Source: Thiodiazotropha sp040506705
GTDB taxonomy: Bacteria; Pseudomonadota; Gammaproteobacteria; Chromatiales; Chromatiaceae
Reading direction: 5' to 3'
Length of the DNA: 64,000 nucleotides
NCBI GenBank assembly: GCA_040506705.1
Contig: JBEVWG010000012.1
Span: 48,851-112,850, forward strand
A program made the translations under genes and the position numbers. Positions 43,959-53,559 of the stretch are shown here, in pieces; the stretch's first letter is position 1, and every line of letters starts with the position of its first letter. The notes below the pieces were generated by a model that was not told where the DNA came from, searched no databases, and worked only from the letters and a program-made list of their open reading frames with translations.

Positions 43959-44383
43959 CTATAAAGGTATCGACTTTGCTACCGACACTAGTGTCAGGTA
44001 ATCTGTGTTTTTGAGCGCTGTCCTGGAAGCTGGTAGCAACGACTGGCGCTCAGCTATCGTCTGTCTGTTATTGTGACAACACAAATGTGGATTTGAGCGG
44101 CTCTGGTAGTGAGTGAATCTGGTTTGATGTCTCATTTTATCGATCGACGACCGCGTTGCGATTTGCCATTTCGGATCTAATGCTCCATATGGATGGTGAT
44201 GTCTCTTCGACAATCATTGCATAAGCAATCCCTGGTATGCAGTCCTAAGAGATGCTCAGCAAGTTGAGGCACCACGAAACAGATCCTGATCTCTACACAG
44301 ATTGCAACTGGTGGCCGCTTGTCAGGAGTTCATTACATGGAAATCATACACGGCTTTATTTTTATTTTCTTTCAGAATTCAGT
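43959..44383. other. Divergent region methyltransferase / mltD without gloB
   Basis: A 425-bp gap. In many gammaproteobacteria gloB sits here between yafS and mltD; no GloB-like reading frame is visible. An 84-codon minus-strand ORF (43959..44213) has a random-looking composition and is not called. No hairpin of note. Confidence 0.5.
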
Positions 44384-46063
44384 ATGCCTAAGTTACCAAC
44401 CAATTCACCCGATTTTCTCTCAAAATCGCCTCTATTGTTCATGAACCTGATCTTCGCCTGCCTGTTGACAGCCTGTCAGTCACTGCCAAACCCCGGGCAG
44501 GAATCCGCACTGGTTGAGGTTCCCCTTGACACCATCTCAACCGAGGCCCTGCAAACTCAGCCGCTAACAGAGGAGAAGCAGGTAAGATCGGAGCAGATGC
44601 CTGAAGTTGCTGAACAATTGCAGGAGGTTATCGCTTCCCTACCTGACCCTGAGCCAGAACATATCTGGGATAGGATGCGTGACCAATATAAGCTTTCAAT
44701 CCCAAGCAACCCCCGCCTCACCAGAGAGCTGAACTGGTATAAAAAACACCCTAAATATTTACAACGAATTCAGGAGAGAGCCGCACCTTTTCTCTATTTT
44801 ATTCTGCAGGAGATCGAAAAGCGGGATATCCCGACTGAAATCGCCCTTCTGCCCGCAGTTGAGAGCGCATTTCAGCCTTTTGCCTACTCACCTGGCAGAG
44901 CAGCAGGCATCTGGCAATTCATACCGTCAACGGGACGACACTTCGGTCTCAAGCAAAACTGGTGGTATGACGGACGCAGGGATGTAGTCAGGTCAACCCG
45001 CGCAGCGCTTGATTACCTCACACGTCTGAACAAGCAGTTCGATGGAGACTGGGAACTGGCTCTGGCTTCATACAACTCTGGCGCTGGTACCGTAAGGAGC
45101 GCGATCAAACGCAATATCAAGAGAGGAAAGCCAACCGATTTCTGGTCTCTCAAACTGCCTGACGAGACCAGTGCCTATGTCCCCCGACTGCTTGCTTTAG
45201 CCCAGATTTTCAAGGATGCCGAGAGCTATGGATTTGACCTGTTAGCCGTCCCCAATGAGCCCTATTTCTCCACGGTTGACATTAAATCCCAACTCGACCT
45301 CGCCCTTGCAGCTGAAATGGCTGACATACCCTTACAGGAACTCTATCTGCTGAATGCTGGTTTCAATCGCTGGGCCACAGACCCTGATGGTCACCATCAG
45401 TTGACCCTACCACTGGATAAGATTGATCAGTTCAAACAGAAACTTGCTGCTTTGCCCGCTGAAAAACGCCTGACCTGGAAGCGGTATAAAATCAAGTCCG
45501 GTGATTCCCTCAGCGTAATTGCCCGTCGACACGGCACCTCAGCAAAACTGATTCGGCAAGTGAACAAAATTAGCGGCAATAGGATTCGGGCAGGCAAACA
45601 TCTGCTGATCCCCGTATCCAGCAAGAACCTGGATCACTATGTATACACACAGGATCAACGTAAATCTGCGATACAAAACCGTTCAAGAAAAGGTGTAAAA
45701 CAACACTACCGGGTAAAGTCTGGTGACACGCTTTGGGATATCGCCAAAGCACACCACGTCAGTTACAAAAAACTGGCCAGCTGGAATGGTATGGCGCCAG
45801 GTGACCCTTTGAAAACAGGGCAAAAACTGGTCATCTGGACGTCCAAATCAACTTCAAAAATTTCACTTCTTGATCTGCAACCTACAGGCACTCAAAGTCG
45901 GCTGCACTACAAAGTAAGACGGGGTGACTCCCTCTCTCGCATCGCACAACGCTTCAAAGTCTCAGTGGCAGACCTCAAACGCTGGAATACTATCAAGGGG
46001 AAATATCTGAAACCCGGTCAAAGTATCAAGCTGTATGTTGACGTCACTGAACAAACACTCTGA
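44384..46063 (+). CDS. mltD: Membrane-bound lytic murein transglycosylase D
   Basis: A 559-residue lipoprotein. The start at 44384 gives a signal peptide with lipobox LTAC (about residue 28); the longer frame from 44252 would place 44 odd residues before it. The GH23 domain shows the catalytic glutamate in LLPAVESAFQPFA and the motif AAGIWQFIPSTGRHFGL. Three LysM domains follow (KSGDSLSVIARRHG, KSGDTLWDIAKAHH, RRGDSLSRIAQRF). It cleaves peptidoglycan glycan strands at the outer membrane. Confidence 0.93.
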   Translation: MPKLPTNSPDFLSKSPLLFMNLIFACLLTACQSLPNPGQESALVEVPLDTISTEALQTQPLTEEKQVRSEQMPEVAEQLQEVIASLPDPEPEHIWDRMRDQYKLSIPSNPRLTRELNWYKKHPKYLQRIQERAAPFLYFILQEIEKRDIPTEIALLPAVESAFQPFAYSPGRAAGIWQFIPSTGRHFGLKQNWWYDGRRDVVRSTRAALDYLTRLNKQFDGDWELALASYNSGAGTVRSAIKRNIKRGKPTDFWSLKLPDETSAYVPRLLALAQIFKDAESYGFDLLAVPNEPYFSTVDIKSQLDLALAAEMADIPLQELYLLNAGFNRWATDPDGHHQLTLPLDKIDQFKQKLAALPAEKRLTWKRYKIKSGDSLSVIARRHGTSAKLIRQVNKISGNRIRAGKHLLIPVSSKNLDHYVYTQDQRKSAIQNRSRKGVKQHYRVKSGDTLWDIAKAHHVSYKKLASWNGMAPGDPLKTGQKLVIWTSKSTSKISLLDLQPTGTQSRLHYKVRRGDSLSRIAQRFKVSVADLKRWNTIKGKYLKPGQSIKLYVDVTEQTL

Positions 46064-46175
46064 CATATGTTCCCTTTCTTTGATTCAAATCAACGGATGA
46101 TCGGTATTTTTTGACTCCAAGACCGAGCTAACAGACTATCGGCAGACCACTGTTAGTGTAAATGGGGTCACGACT

Positions 46176-46364
46176 ATGAGTAATGAATGTCAGTTGAAAG
46201 AAGGGGCTGAACTCAACCTGCCTGACGTCGAAAAGATCGCTTTGGCGTTAAAATCTCTGTCGGTCTACTCAATGCTGGCCTATGAGCATGATGATGACCC
46301 TGAAGATTTGGATGGTGTGGTTCAGGATGGTCTGGATGCGATTGATCGCCTCTTTAACTGCTGA
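46176..46364 (+). CDS. Small acidic unknown protein, 62 aa
   Basis: MSNECQLKEGAELNLPDVEK, then two short helices with many Asp/Glu (HDDDPEDLDGVVQDGLDAID). Composition looks real, but the ribosome binding site is weak (GGGG at -13) and no family is recognised. A perfect hairpin follows at 46387..46405, supporting a short transcript. Confidence 0.5.
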   Translation: MSNECQLKEGAELNLPDVEKIALALKSLSVYSMLAYEHDDDPEDLDGVVQDGLDAIDRLFNC

Positions 46365-46386
46365 GCCGACCCCCTGATATTTTATC

Positions 46387-46405
46387 AGGCCACATCCTGT
46401 GGCCT
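46387..46405. terminator. Perfect hairpin between the 62-aa gene and katG
   Basis: Eight-bp arms AGGCCACA / TGTGGCCT with a 3-base loop between convergent genes. T runs are short, so efficiency is uncertain. Confidence 0.6.
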
Positions 46406-46420
46406 GTATACCAGGTTAAA

Positions 46421-48586
46421 TCAGACAAGATCGAATCTATCCAGATTCATCACCTTGCTCCAAACCTGGATGAAGTCATGCACGAACTTCTCTTCTGAGT
46501 CAGCAGCAGCATAGACTTCGGCCAACGCGCGCAATTCTGAATTTGAACCGAATACCAGATCGACACGCGTAGCGCTCCACTTGGATTCACCAGTTTTCCG
46601 GTCAACCCCTTCAAACAGATCCTCATCTGCAGAGAGCGCACGCCAAGCAGTCCCCATATCGAGCAGATTGACAAAGAAGTCATTGCTCAGCACCTCGGGG
46701 CGATCAGTGAAGAGACCGTGAACACTCCCTTCAAAGTTGGCCTTGAGAACACGCATACCACCAATTAGCACTGTCATTTCTGCAGGGGTCAAGGTCAGCA
46801 GCTGTGCCTTATCCACCAGCATCTCTTCTGCGGAAACGGTGTATCTCCTCTTCATGTAGTTGCGGAAACCATCAGCTTCCGGCTCCAATACAGCAAAAGA
46901 TTGCTCATCTGTATCTGCTTGGGAGGCATCCATTCGACCAGGGGTGAAGGGAACCGTTACATTATGCCCTGCCTGCTTCGCTGCCTGCTCAACTGCGGCA
47001 CAACCGGCCAATACAATCAGATCCGCCATTGAAAGCGGTTTTGTGAAATCACTCTGGATCTTCTTCAGGGCATTCAACACCTTCTGCAACTGATCCGGCT
47101 GGTTGACCTGCCAATCCTTCTGCGGTGCCAGGCGAATACGGGCACCATTGGCACCACCTCTCATGTCTGAGCCACGATAGGTTGATGCAGAGGCCCAGGC
47201 GGTTGAAACCAATTCGGCGACTGAGAGGCCAGAATCGAGGATCTCACTCTTAAGATCTGCAATATCCTGCTGATCAATCAGTTCATGATCTACAGCTGGA
47301 ATCAGATCCTGCCAGAGAAACTCCTCTTGAGGAACTTCACAACCGAGATAGCGTACACGAGGCCCCATATCTCGGTGAGTCAGTTTGAACCATGCCCGTG
47401 CAAATGCATCAGCAAACTGATCTGGATCCTCATAAAAGCGTCGTGCAATTTTTGTATATTCAGGATCAAATCGCAGCGCCAGATCAGTTGTCAGCATAGT
47501 CGGGGCATGCCGCTTTTCAGAGTCATGGGCATCAGGCACTGAATCGGCACCTGCACCGTTCTTTGGTATCCACTGATATGCACCAGCTGGACTTTTAGTC
47601 AATTCCCAATCGTATCCAAACAGGTTCCAGAAGAAGTTATTACTCCACTTGGTTGGTGTGGATGTCCAGGTAACTTCGAGGCCACTGCTGATCGTGTCGC
47701 CTGCTTGACCTGAACCATAACCACTCCTCCAACCCATACCCTGCTCCTGAATTGGAGCAGCTTCCGGCTCAGGTCCTACCAGTGCAGCATCTCCTGCGCC
47801 ATGGGTTTTGCCGAAGCTGTGGCCACCTGCTATCAGCGCTACAGTCTCTTCGTCATTCATGGCCATACGCGCAAAGGTCTCGCGAATGTCTTTAGCTGCT
47901 GCTAACAGGTCAGGATTACCATTCGGGCCTTCAGGATTCACATAGATCAGCCCCATCTGGACTGCTGCGAGGGTTTTTTCAAGACCTTCATGCTCACCTG
48001 AAAAACGCTCATCTTGCAACCAGGTATCTTCATTACCCCAGTAGATATCCTTTTCCGGCTCCCAGATATCTTCACGTCCACCGGCAAAACCGATTGTCTT
48101 GAATCCCATCGACTCCAGAGCGACGTTGCCAGCGAGAATCATCAGGTCGGCCCAGGATATTTTTTGACCGCACTTCTGCTTGATTGGCCAGATCAGTCTG
48201 CGAGCCTTATCGAGGTTGACGTTATCCGGCCAACTGTTGACCGGTGCGAATCGCTGGTTACCAGTGCCACCACCTCCCCGACCATCGCTGGTGCGATAGG
48301 TACCAGCACTGTGCCACGCCATACGAATAAACAGTGGACCATAGTGACCGAAGTCCGCTGGCCACCAATCCTGCGAATCGGTCATTAACTCATGAAGCTC
48401 TCTCTTCACCGCATCAAGGTCAAGTTCTTTGAACGCTTCAGCATAGTTAAATCCCTCACCCATAGGCGTGGACTTTGATGAGTGTTGACGCAGAATATCC
48501 AGGCGTAACTGGTTCGGCCACCAGTCACGGTTCGACATGCCACCACCAGCAGCAGCATGATGAAAGGGGCATCTATTTTCAGACAT
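46421..48586 (-). CDS. katG: Catalase-peroxidase
   Basis: A 721-residue bifunctional haem enzyme that removes hydrogen peroxide. The distal site RMAWHSAGTYR near residue 90, the segment GLIYVNPEGPNGNPD (tyrosine of the Met-Tyr-Trp adduct) and the proximal ALIAGGHSFGKTHGAG region are present. The C-terminal duplicated domain is complete. I set the start at 48586 (MSENRCPFHH), with AAGGAG seven bases upstream, rather than 13 codons earlier. An OxyR-like site lies upstream. Confidence 0.97.
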   Translation of the reverse strand: MSENRCPFHHAAAGGGMSNRDWWPNQLRLDILRQHSSKSTPMGEGFNYAEAFKELDLDAVKRELHELMTDSQDWWPADFGHYGPLFIRMAWHSAGTYRTSDGRGGGGTGNQRFAPVNSWPDNVNLDKARRLIWPIKQKCGQKISWADLMILAGNVALESMGFKTIGFAGGREDIWEPEKDIYWGNEDTWLQDERFSGEHEGLEKTLAAVQMGLIYVNPEGPNGNPDLLAAAKDIRETFARMAMNDEETVALIAGGHSFGKTHGAGDAALVGPEPEAAPIQEQGMGWRSGYGSGQAGDTISSGLEVTWTSTPTKWSNNFFWNLFGYDWELTKSPAGAYQWIPKNGAGADSVPDAHDSEKRHAPTMLTTDLALRFDPEYTKIARRFYEDPDQFADAFARAWFKLTHRDMGPRVRYLGCEVPQEEFLWQDLIPAVDHELIDQQDIADLKSEILDSGLSVAELVSTAWASASTYRGSDMRGGANGARIRLAPQKDWQVNQPDQLQKVLNALKKIQSDFTKPLSMADLIVLAGCAAVEQAAKQAGHNVTVPFTPGRMDASQADTDEQSFAVLEPEADGFRNYMKRRYTVSAEEMLVDKAQLLTLTPAEMTVLIGGMRVLKANFEGSVHGLFTDRPEVLSNDFFVNLLDMGTAWRALSADEDLFEGVDRKTGESKWSATRVDLVFGSNSELRALAEVYAAADSEEKFVHDFIQVWSKVMNLDRFDLV

Positions 48587-48698
48587 TGTGTTATCTCCTT
48601 TTGATGGATGATCAGTTTTTTTCATCCGTTTAGGGATGACCTGATATAACTCTATGCCCGAATCTTTGATAAATGAAATCGTTTATTATTAATTAATC

Positions 48699-48715
48699 GA
48701 TAGTTTTATACTATC
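48699..48715. promoter_or_regulatory. OxyR-like half-operator upstream of katG
   Basis: GATAGTTTTATACTATC is a perfect inverted repeat with ATAG-N7-CTAT, the core half-site of OxyR operators, 113 bp upstream of the katG start. The second half-site expected ten bases away is weak. No oxyR gene is in the window. Confidence 0.55.
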
Positions 48716-48810
48716 AATCAAATAAACATAGCCACTACTGCTGATATTAACTGAGTGGCTAGACATGCAATGAAAAACAGAAGTGATATGACGAAGCTGT
48801 TCAGAAGTGT

Positions 48811-49857
48811 TTAAACTGCAGGAAAAGCCACAACATGATCAACAAAGAGACGTATCCCGATCATCTCGCCTATCCCATGATCATGGTGACTTTGAACCAG
48901 ACACAATATCTCAGTGCCATCTGAGAGTGCCAGGGTATAGAGATATTCTGCGCCCTGAAAAACCTTATCCACTATTTTAAGCTTGAAGTCACTCTGATCA
49001 TCATGAATGACATCATCAGGACGTAGCAGCAACTCTACAGCCTCTCCTACTTTGGGTGACTCAACGAACTCTCCTCTTATCTTCCCCAAGGGAGATTGAA
49101 TCTCACCATCCTCGGTGACATGGCCAGGCACCATCGCCCCCTGACCGATAAAATCGGCAACAAAACGATCCCTGGGTCGATGGTAAAGGGAATAACCACT
49201 ATCCCATTGCCGCAATCGCCCCTCACCCATGACACCAATCGCATCGGCCAATGCGAAGGCTTCCAGTTGATCATGCGTCACCAGTATGGCGGTAACCTCT
49301 TCCCGCTTGAGGATATCCCGCACCTCACGGGCCAACTGTTCTCGTAACTCTACATCAAGCCCTGAAAATGGCTCGTCCAGCAGCAGTATATCCGGTTGTG
49401 GCGCCATGGCCCGAATAAGGGCGACTCGCTGCTGCTGCCCACCGGACAATTGATGGGGATACCTCTTTTCTGAACCTGACAATCCAACCAGCTCTAGCAG
49501 GCTTCTCACCCTCTGCTTGCGTTGAGAGTTGCTCAACCCTCGTAGTCCGAAGGCAATATTCTCCTCAATATTGAGGTGGGGATAGAGGGCGAAATCCTGA
49601 AACACCATGCCCACGCGTCTTTTTTCAGGTGCCAAGGTCTCACCAGGGCGAGATACACAGCGACCATCGAGCTGTATCTCTCCCTTTGTCAGGGGTTCGA
49701 ATCCCGCTATGGCACGCAGCAGACTGGTCTTACCACAGCCACTGGGACCTAACAGGCAACCTATCACACCCTTTTGCAAGGCAAAGCTGACATCGTCAAC
49801 AACGGTTTGCCGACCATACTTGACACTGATATTTTCGACCTTAAGTTGATTCGGCAT
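48811..49857 (-). CDS. fbpC: Iron(III) ABC transporter ATP-binding protein
   Basis: A 348-residue ATPase: Walker A GPSGCGKTS, signature LSGGQQQR, Walker B LLLDEPFSGLD, and a C-terminal TOBE-like domain. It is the FbpC/AfuC type that powers uptake of ferric iron through FbpB. Starts within the fbpB end (17-base overlap). Confidence 0.9.
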   Translation of the reverse strand: MPNQLKVENISVKYGRQTVVDDVSFALQKGVIGCLLGPSGCGKTSLLRAIAGFEPLTKGEIQLDGRCVSRPGETLAPEKRRVGMVFQDFALYPHLNIEENIAFGLRGLSNSQRKQRVRSLLELVGLSGSEKRYPHQLSGGQQQRVALIRAMAPQPDILLLDEPFSGLDVELREQLAREVRDILKREEVTAILVTHDQLEAFALADAIGVMGEGRLRQWDSGYSLYHRPRDRFVADFIGQGAMVPGHVTEDGEIQSPLGKIRGEFVESPKVGEAVELLLRPDDVIHDDQSDFKLKIVDKVFQGAEYLYTLALSDGTEILCLVQSHHDHGIGEMIGIRLFVDHVVAFPAV

Positions 49858-51517
49858 GACGCGACCGTGTAATGGAACGACTTAATAAAATAACCGGTAA
49901 AATACCAACAGCCACAATGGTCAACGAAGCGTATGAGGCATCAGCCAATCGTTCATCGGAGGCCAACTCATAAGCTCTTACCGCCAGCGTATTGTAGTTG
50001 AAGGGGCGTAGTATCAGTGTTGCCGGCAACTCCTTTAACACATCAACAAATACCAACAGCAGAGCAGTCATCAGACTCCCTTTAAGCATAGGCATATGCA
50101 CCCGGCGTATAATCTCTCCTGAACCGGCCCCCATCGACAGGGCAACTTCATCCATGGTCGGACGAATCTTACCCAAACCTGCTTCAACTGTTTGCAGTGA
50201 AACTGCCAGAAAACGTACCAGATAGGCAAAGATAAGGGCAACCAGTGTGCCACTCAGTAAGAGACCTGTAGACCATCCGAACTCGCCACGCATCCACTCA
50301 TCCAGACTATTGTCGAAGGCAGCAAAGGGAATCATGACGCCTATCGCAATCACTGTACCTGGAATGGCGTACCCCATGCCCGCAGTCCTCACTGCAAGTA
50401 TAACCGGCCAGCTTCCATATTGGCGTTTGCCATAACTGAGAAAAAGCGCCAGTAATAGCGCCAACAGAGAGGCACTGCCCGCCAACAGCAGGCTATGGAT
50501 TATTAAACTGAAAAAACGACTGTCCAGACTCTCTTCTGCTGTGGTCATGGCCCACCAAAGCAACTGACCAGCTGGTAAAATAAAGCCTAACAAGAGCGCC
50601 CCTGAACAGATAACAAAAGCCATCAAAGATTGCTTGCGGTTCAATTGAAAGCGGGTCAATGATTGATGCCGCTGAGTGGTGTGATGATATCGAGCCTGCC
50701 TGCGGGATCCCTTCTCAATCAGGATCAGAGTGAACACAACCAGTAATAACATGGCGGAGAGTTGAGCTGCCGCAGCGGCGTTATTCATACCATACCAGGT
50801 ACGAAAGATACCTGTGGTGAAAGTGGAAACACCAAAATACTGCACTGTGCCGTAGTCAGCCAGGGTCTCCATCAATGCCAGAGACAATCCGGCAACAATC
50901 GCCGGTCTCGCCAGTGGTAAGGCTACCTTGAAAAAGGTTCTCCAAGGACCGTTACCCAGGGTTCGGCTGACATCCAAAACACAGATTGACTGCCCCATAA
51001 AAGCAGCTCTGGAGAGCAGATAGACATAGGGATAGAGCACCAGTGAAAGCATCAGTGCCGCACCTTCAATGGAGCGAATCTCAGGGAACCAGTAATCACC
51101 ATACCCCCATCCAGTCAGCTCTCTCAGAAGCGTCTGTACAGGACCGGCAAAGTCGAAAAGCCCGGTATAGGTATAGGCAATGATGTACGCTGGAATCGCC
51201 ATCGGCAGTAGCAGCGCCCACTCAAACAGCCAGCGTCCCGGGAACTGACACATACTGGTCAGCCAGGCCGTACTTACCCCCAACAATAAAACCCCTATGG
51301 CCACACCAACCATCAGCAATAGTGAGTTGGTGATGTAGTCCTGCAACACCGTAGCAGCCAGGTGCTCCCAAACCTCACCGGCGGGTTCAAAGAGGTATCC
51401 GAGCACTACCAATACAGGGACCGAAAGCAACAGAGCGATGGTGAGTACACCAATACTCCAGCCATTCATCCTGAATGAGAGTCGAGAGAGTACTCTACTT
51501 CTATCTGCAGCCAGCAT
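49841..51517 (-). CDS. fbpB: Iron(III) ABC transporter permease
   Basis: A 558-residue protein of the FbpB type, made of two fused permease halves with about twelve helices; each half carries an EAA-like loop (EVALSMGAGSGEIIRRVHMP in the second, VSRTLGNGPWRTFFKVALPL in the first). Middle gene of fbpABC. Confidence 0.92.
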   Translation of the reverse strand: MLAADRSRVLSRLSFRMNGWSIGVLTIALLLSVPVLVVLGYLFEPAGEVWEHLAATVLQDYITNSLLLMVGVAIGVLLLGVSTAWLTSMCQFPGRWLFEWALLLPMAIPAYIIAYTYTGLFDFAGPVQTLLRELTGWGYGDYWFPEIRSIEGAALMLSLVLYPYVYLLSRAAFMGQSICVLDVSRTLGNGPWRTFFKVALPLARPAIVAGLSLALMETLADYGTVQYFGVSTFTTGIFRTWYGMNNAAAAAQLSAMLLLVVFTLILIEKGSRRQARYHHTTQRHQSLTRFQLNRKQSLMAFVICSGALLLGFILPAGQLLWWAMTTAEESLDSRFFSLIIHSLLLAGSASLLALLLALFLSYGKRQYGSWPVILAVRTAGMGYAIPGTVIAIGVMIPFAAFDNSLDEWMRGEFGWSTGLLLSGTLVALIFAYLVRFLAVSLQTVEAGLGKIRPTMDEVALSMGAGSGEIIRRVHMPMLKGSLMTALLLVFVDVLKELPATLILRPFNYNTLAVRAYELASDERLADASYASLTIVAVGILPVILLSRSITRSRHAEST

Positions 51518-51655
51518 GACTTGCGGCTTCAGTTACCAACAGACAGGGCCTTACAGATCTCTGCTCAGCCACTCTTGTGTCAACTTTTTTCAAGTAAAAG
51601 ACTCCCGAGTAAATTGTCCAGCAATAATCTCCATAGAACGACCACACTTATCTCT

Positions 51656-52678
51656 CTATTTCCACCCGGCACGATCCATCAATCTAAGCGCCTCTGGATT
51701 TAGCTCGCCTAGTCGACTGAGATTAATCCTATCCAATCTGAACTCACCCCATGCCTTTAAAGTATCACCTTCCTCGACATCATCTCTCACCGGATATTCA
51801 CCATTCGTCTCTGCATACCACGCCTGGGATGATTTACTGACCAGAAACTCCAGCAGCCTGATAGCGGCCTGCTTGTGTTTTGCTGTCTTGATCACAGCTG
51901 CACCACTGACATTGACATGTGCCCCTCTGCCAGACTGATTGGGCCAGAAGACTCCCATCTTCTCAGCTGCTTTTCGCTGACTTGCCTCTTTCGAATTTAA
52001 CATCCCTGCTAAATAGTAGGTGTTGGCAATAGCAATGTCACAAACACCCGCTGCTGCTGCTTTGATCTGGTCCCGGTCCCCGCCTTTAGGCGGACGGGCG
52101 AACTGTTTCACGAATGATTTCGCCCAGGCCTCAGTAACATCGATACCATTCGCTTCAATCATTGAGGCTACCATAGACTGGTTATAGATATTACCCGATG
52201 ATCTTATACAGATCCGACCACGCCATTGGGGATCAGTTAAAGCCTCATAAGAAGAGAGTTTTGACGGATCCACCCGCTCTTTCACATAAAGAATAGGACG
52301 TGCTCTTAAGGTTAGACCAAACCAGTGACCATCAGGGTCACGGAAATTACCCGGTATAAATTCAGAGAGTGTCTCTGATTCTACAGACTGAGTAACCCCA
52401 GCTGCCTTTGCACGATGCAAACGACCTGCATCTGTGGTGATCAGCAAGTCAGCAGGTGTATTTCGACCCTCACTCTGCAAACGCTGTAGTAGCGCATCCG
52501 CTTTACCGGTTACCAGATTTACCTCTATTCCTGTTTCATCAGTAAACCTGTCTAACAGTGGTTTGATTAATTTCTCTTTACGTGCAGAGTAGAGATTAAC
52601 CTCTTCTGCATTGACCACCATGGGAATGAGCATGCTAAGTACGACAGGCAACACAACTGATTTGGCTAAAAGTGACAC
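51656..52678 (-). CDS. fbpA: Iron(III) ABC transporter periplasmic binding protein
   Basis: A 340-residue FbpA/FutA-type protein: signal peptide (LLAKSVVLPVVLSMLIPMVVNA), then EEVNLYSARKEKLIKPLLDRF, and tyrosines in NTYYLAGML typical of the iron site. It delivers ferric iron to FbpB. A 138-bp gap separates it from fbpB. A Fur-like box precedes it. Confidence 0.92.
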   Translation of the reverse strand: MSLLAKSVVLPVVLSMLIPMVVNAEEVNLYSARKEKLIKPLLDRFTDETGIEVNLVTGKADALLQRLQSEGRNTPADLLITTDAGRLHRAKAAGVTQSVESETLSEFIPGNFRDPDGHWFGLTLRARPILYVKERVDPSKLSSYEALTDPQWRGRICIRSSGNIYNQSMVASMIEANGIDVTEAWAKSFVKQFARPPKGGDRDQIKAAAAGVCDIAIANTYYLAGMLNSKEASQRKAAEKMGVFWPNQSGRGAHVNVSGAAVIKTAKHKQAAIRLLEFLVSKSSQAWYAETNGEYPVRDDVEEGDTLKAWGEFRLDRINLSRLGELNPEALRLMDRAGWK

Positions 52679-52721
52679 GGATAGTACCCCTTAACTTATA
52701 ATTTAACATCAATATCTAAAT

Positions 52722-52740
52722 GATAACGATTTTCATTATA
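52722..52740. promoter_or_regulatory. Fur-like box upstream of fbpA
   Basis: GATAACGATTTTCATTATA matches the 19-bp Fur consensus (GATAATGATAATCATTATC) in 15 positions. It lies 44 bp before fbpA and about 100 bp before the divergent cobO, so iron control of the transporter and perhaps of cobO is likely. Confidence 0.75.
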
Positions 52741-52841
52741 ATTCGCAACACCCCGCCTAGTCAGCGGTCACAATGTGCAACAATCCTAAACAATCAATCT
52801 CTATTATTAACCCGACATCATAATTGATAGGTTTTAAGTTA

Positions 52842-53378
52842 ATGAAACAGCGCAATAATCGACATGGCTTGACACTGGTTCTCACAGGTGAAGGTAAGGG
52901 TAAATCATCAAGCGCGTTCGGCATGGTGTTCCGCGCCGCCGGATGGGATATGAAGGTTTTAGTCATTCAGTTCATCAAGGGCAAATGGAAAACAGGTGAA
53001 CAGAAAGCCGCATCGCGCTTCGAAAACATTGAATGGCATGCCCTGGGCGATGGCTTCACCTGGGATACAAAGAATCCGGATCAAGATCGCCAGACAAGCC
53101 GTGAAATATGGTCTTTTTGCCAGCAAAAGATCGTCTCAGAGAACTACGATCTGGTCGTCCTGGATGAGATTAACTATTGCTGTGGGTATGGCTGGATCAG
53201 TGGAGAGGAGATAGCAGATTTCATCCGAGACAATAAGCCCGCCTGGATGCATCTGGTTCTGACTGGCAGAGATGCACCAGCGGAACTCCAGGCTGTCGCA
53301 GACACAGTGACTGAAATGGGCAAGATCAAACACGCCTTTGAACAGGGTATCAAGGCTGAACAGGGGGTTGAATTCTGA
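52842..53378 (+). CDS. cobO: Cob(I)yrinic acid a,c-diamide adenosyltransferase
   Basis: A 178-residue enzyme of the CobO/BtuR family with Walker A GEGKGKSSSAFG near the N-terminus and the motifs VIQFIKGKW and LVVLDEINYCCGYGW. It adds the adenosyl ligand to cobalamin. The ATG at 52842 was preferred over a TTG six codons upstream. No cobalamin riboswitch is visible before it, and it shares the gap with the Fur-like box. Other cobalamin genes are not in the window. Confidence 0.94.
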   Translation: MKQRNNRHGLTLVLTGEGKGKSSSAFGMVFRAAGWDMKVLVIQFIKGKWKTGEQKAASRFENIEWHALGDGFTWDTKNPDQDRQTSREIWSFCQQKIVSENYDLVVLDEINYCCGYGWISGEEIADFIRDNKPAWMHLVLTGRDAPAELQAVADTVTEMGKIKHAFEQGIKAEQGVEF

Positions 53379-53482
53379 AGCAGATGTATCCGAAACAGCA
53401 GCTATAAGCCTACCTGATTACCCTCCATACTCAGCAAAAGAGTATCAACCTGTATAACCGTAATATGCGCTAGTGCAGTTGC

Positions 53483-53497
53483 TGGGGCATGGCCCCA
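53483..53497. terminator. Short GC-rich hairpin after cobO
   Basis: TGGGGC / GCCCCA with a 3-base loop between convergent cobO and the AIM24-family gene. No T run. Confidence 0.4.
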
Positions 53498-53559
53498 CCC
53501 TACACTTTATATCGACAGGTTATTTGCCAACCCTCCTCAACATGGGGCCCAAAACCTGT

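Noticed and set aside
43959..44213. Minus-strand ORF of 84 codons abutting the methyltransferase
   Set aside because: His/Arg/Gln-rich random composition; not like GloB or any family known to me.
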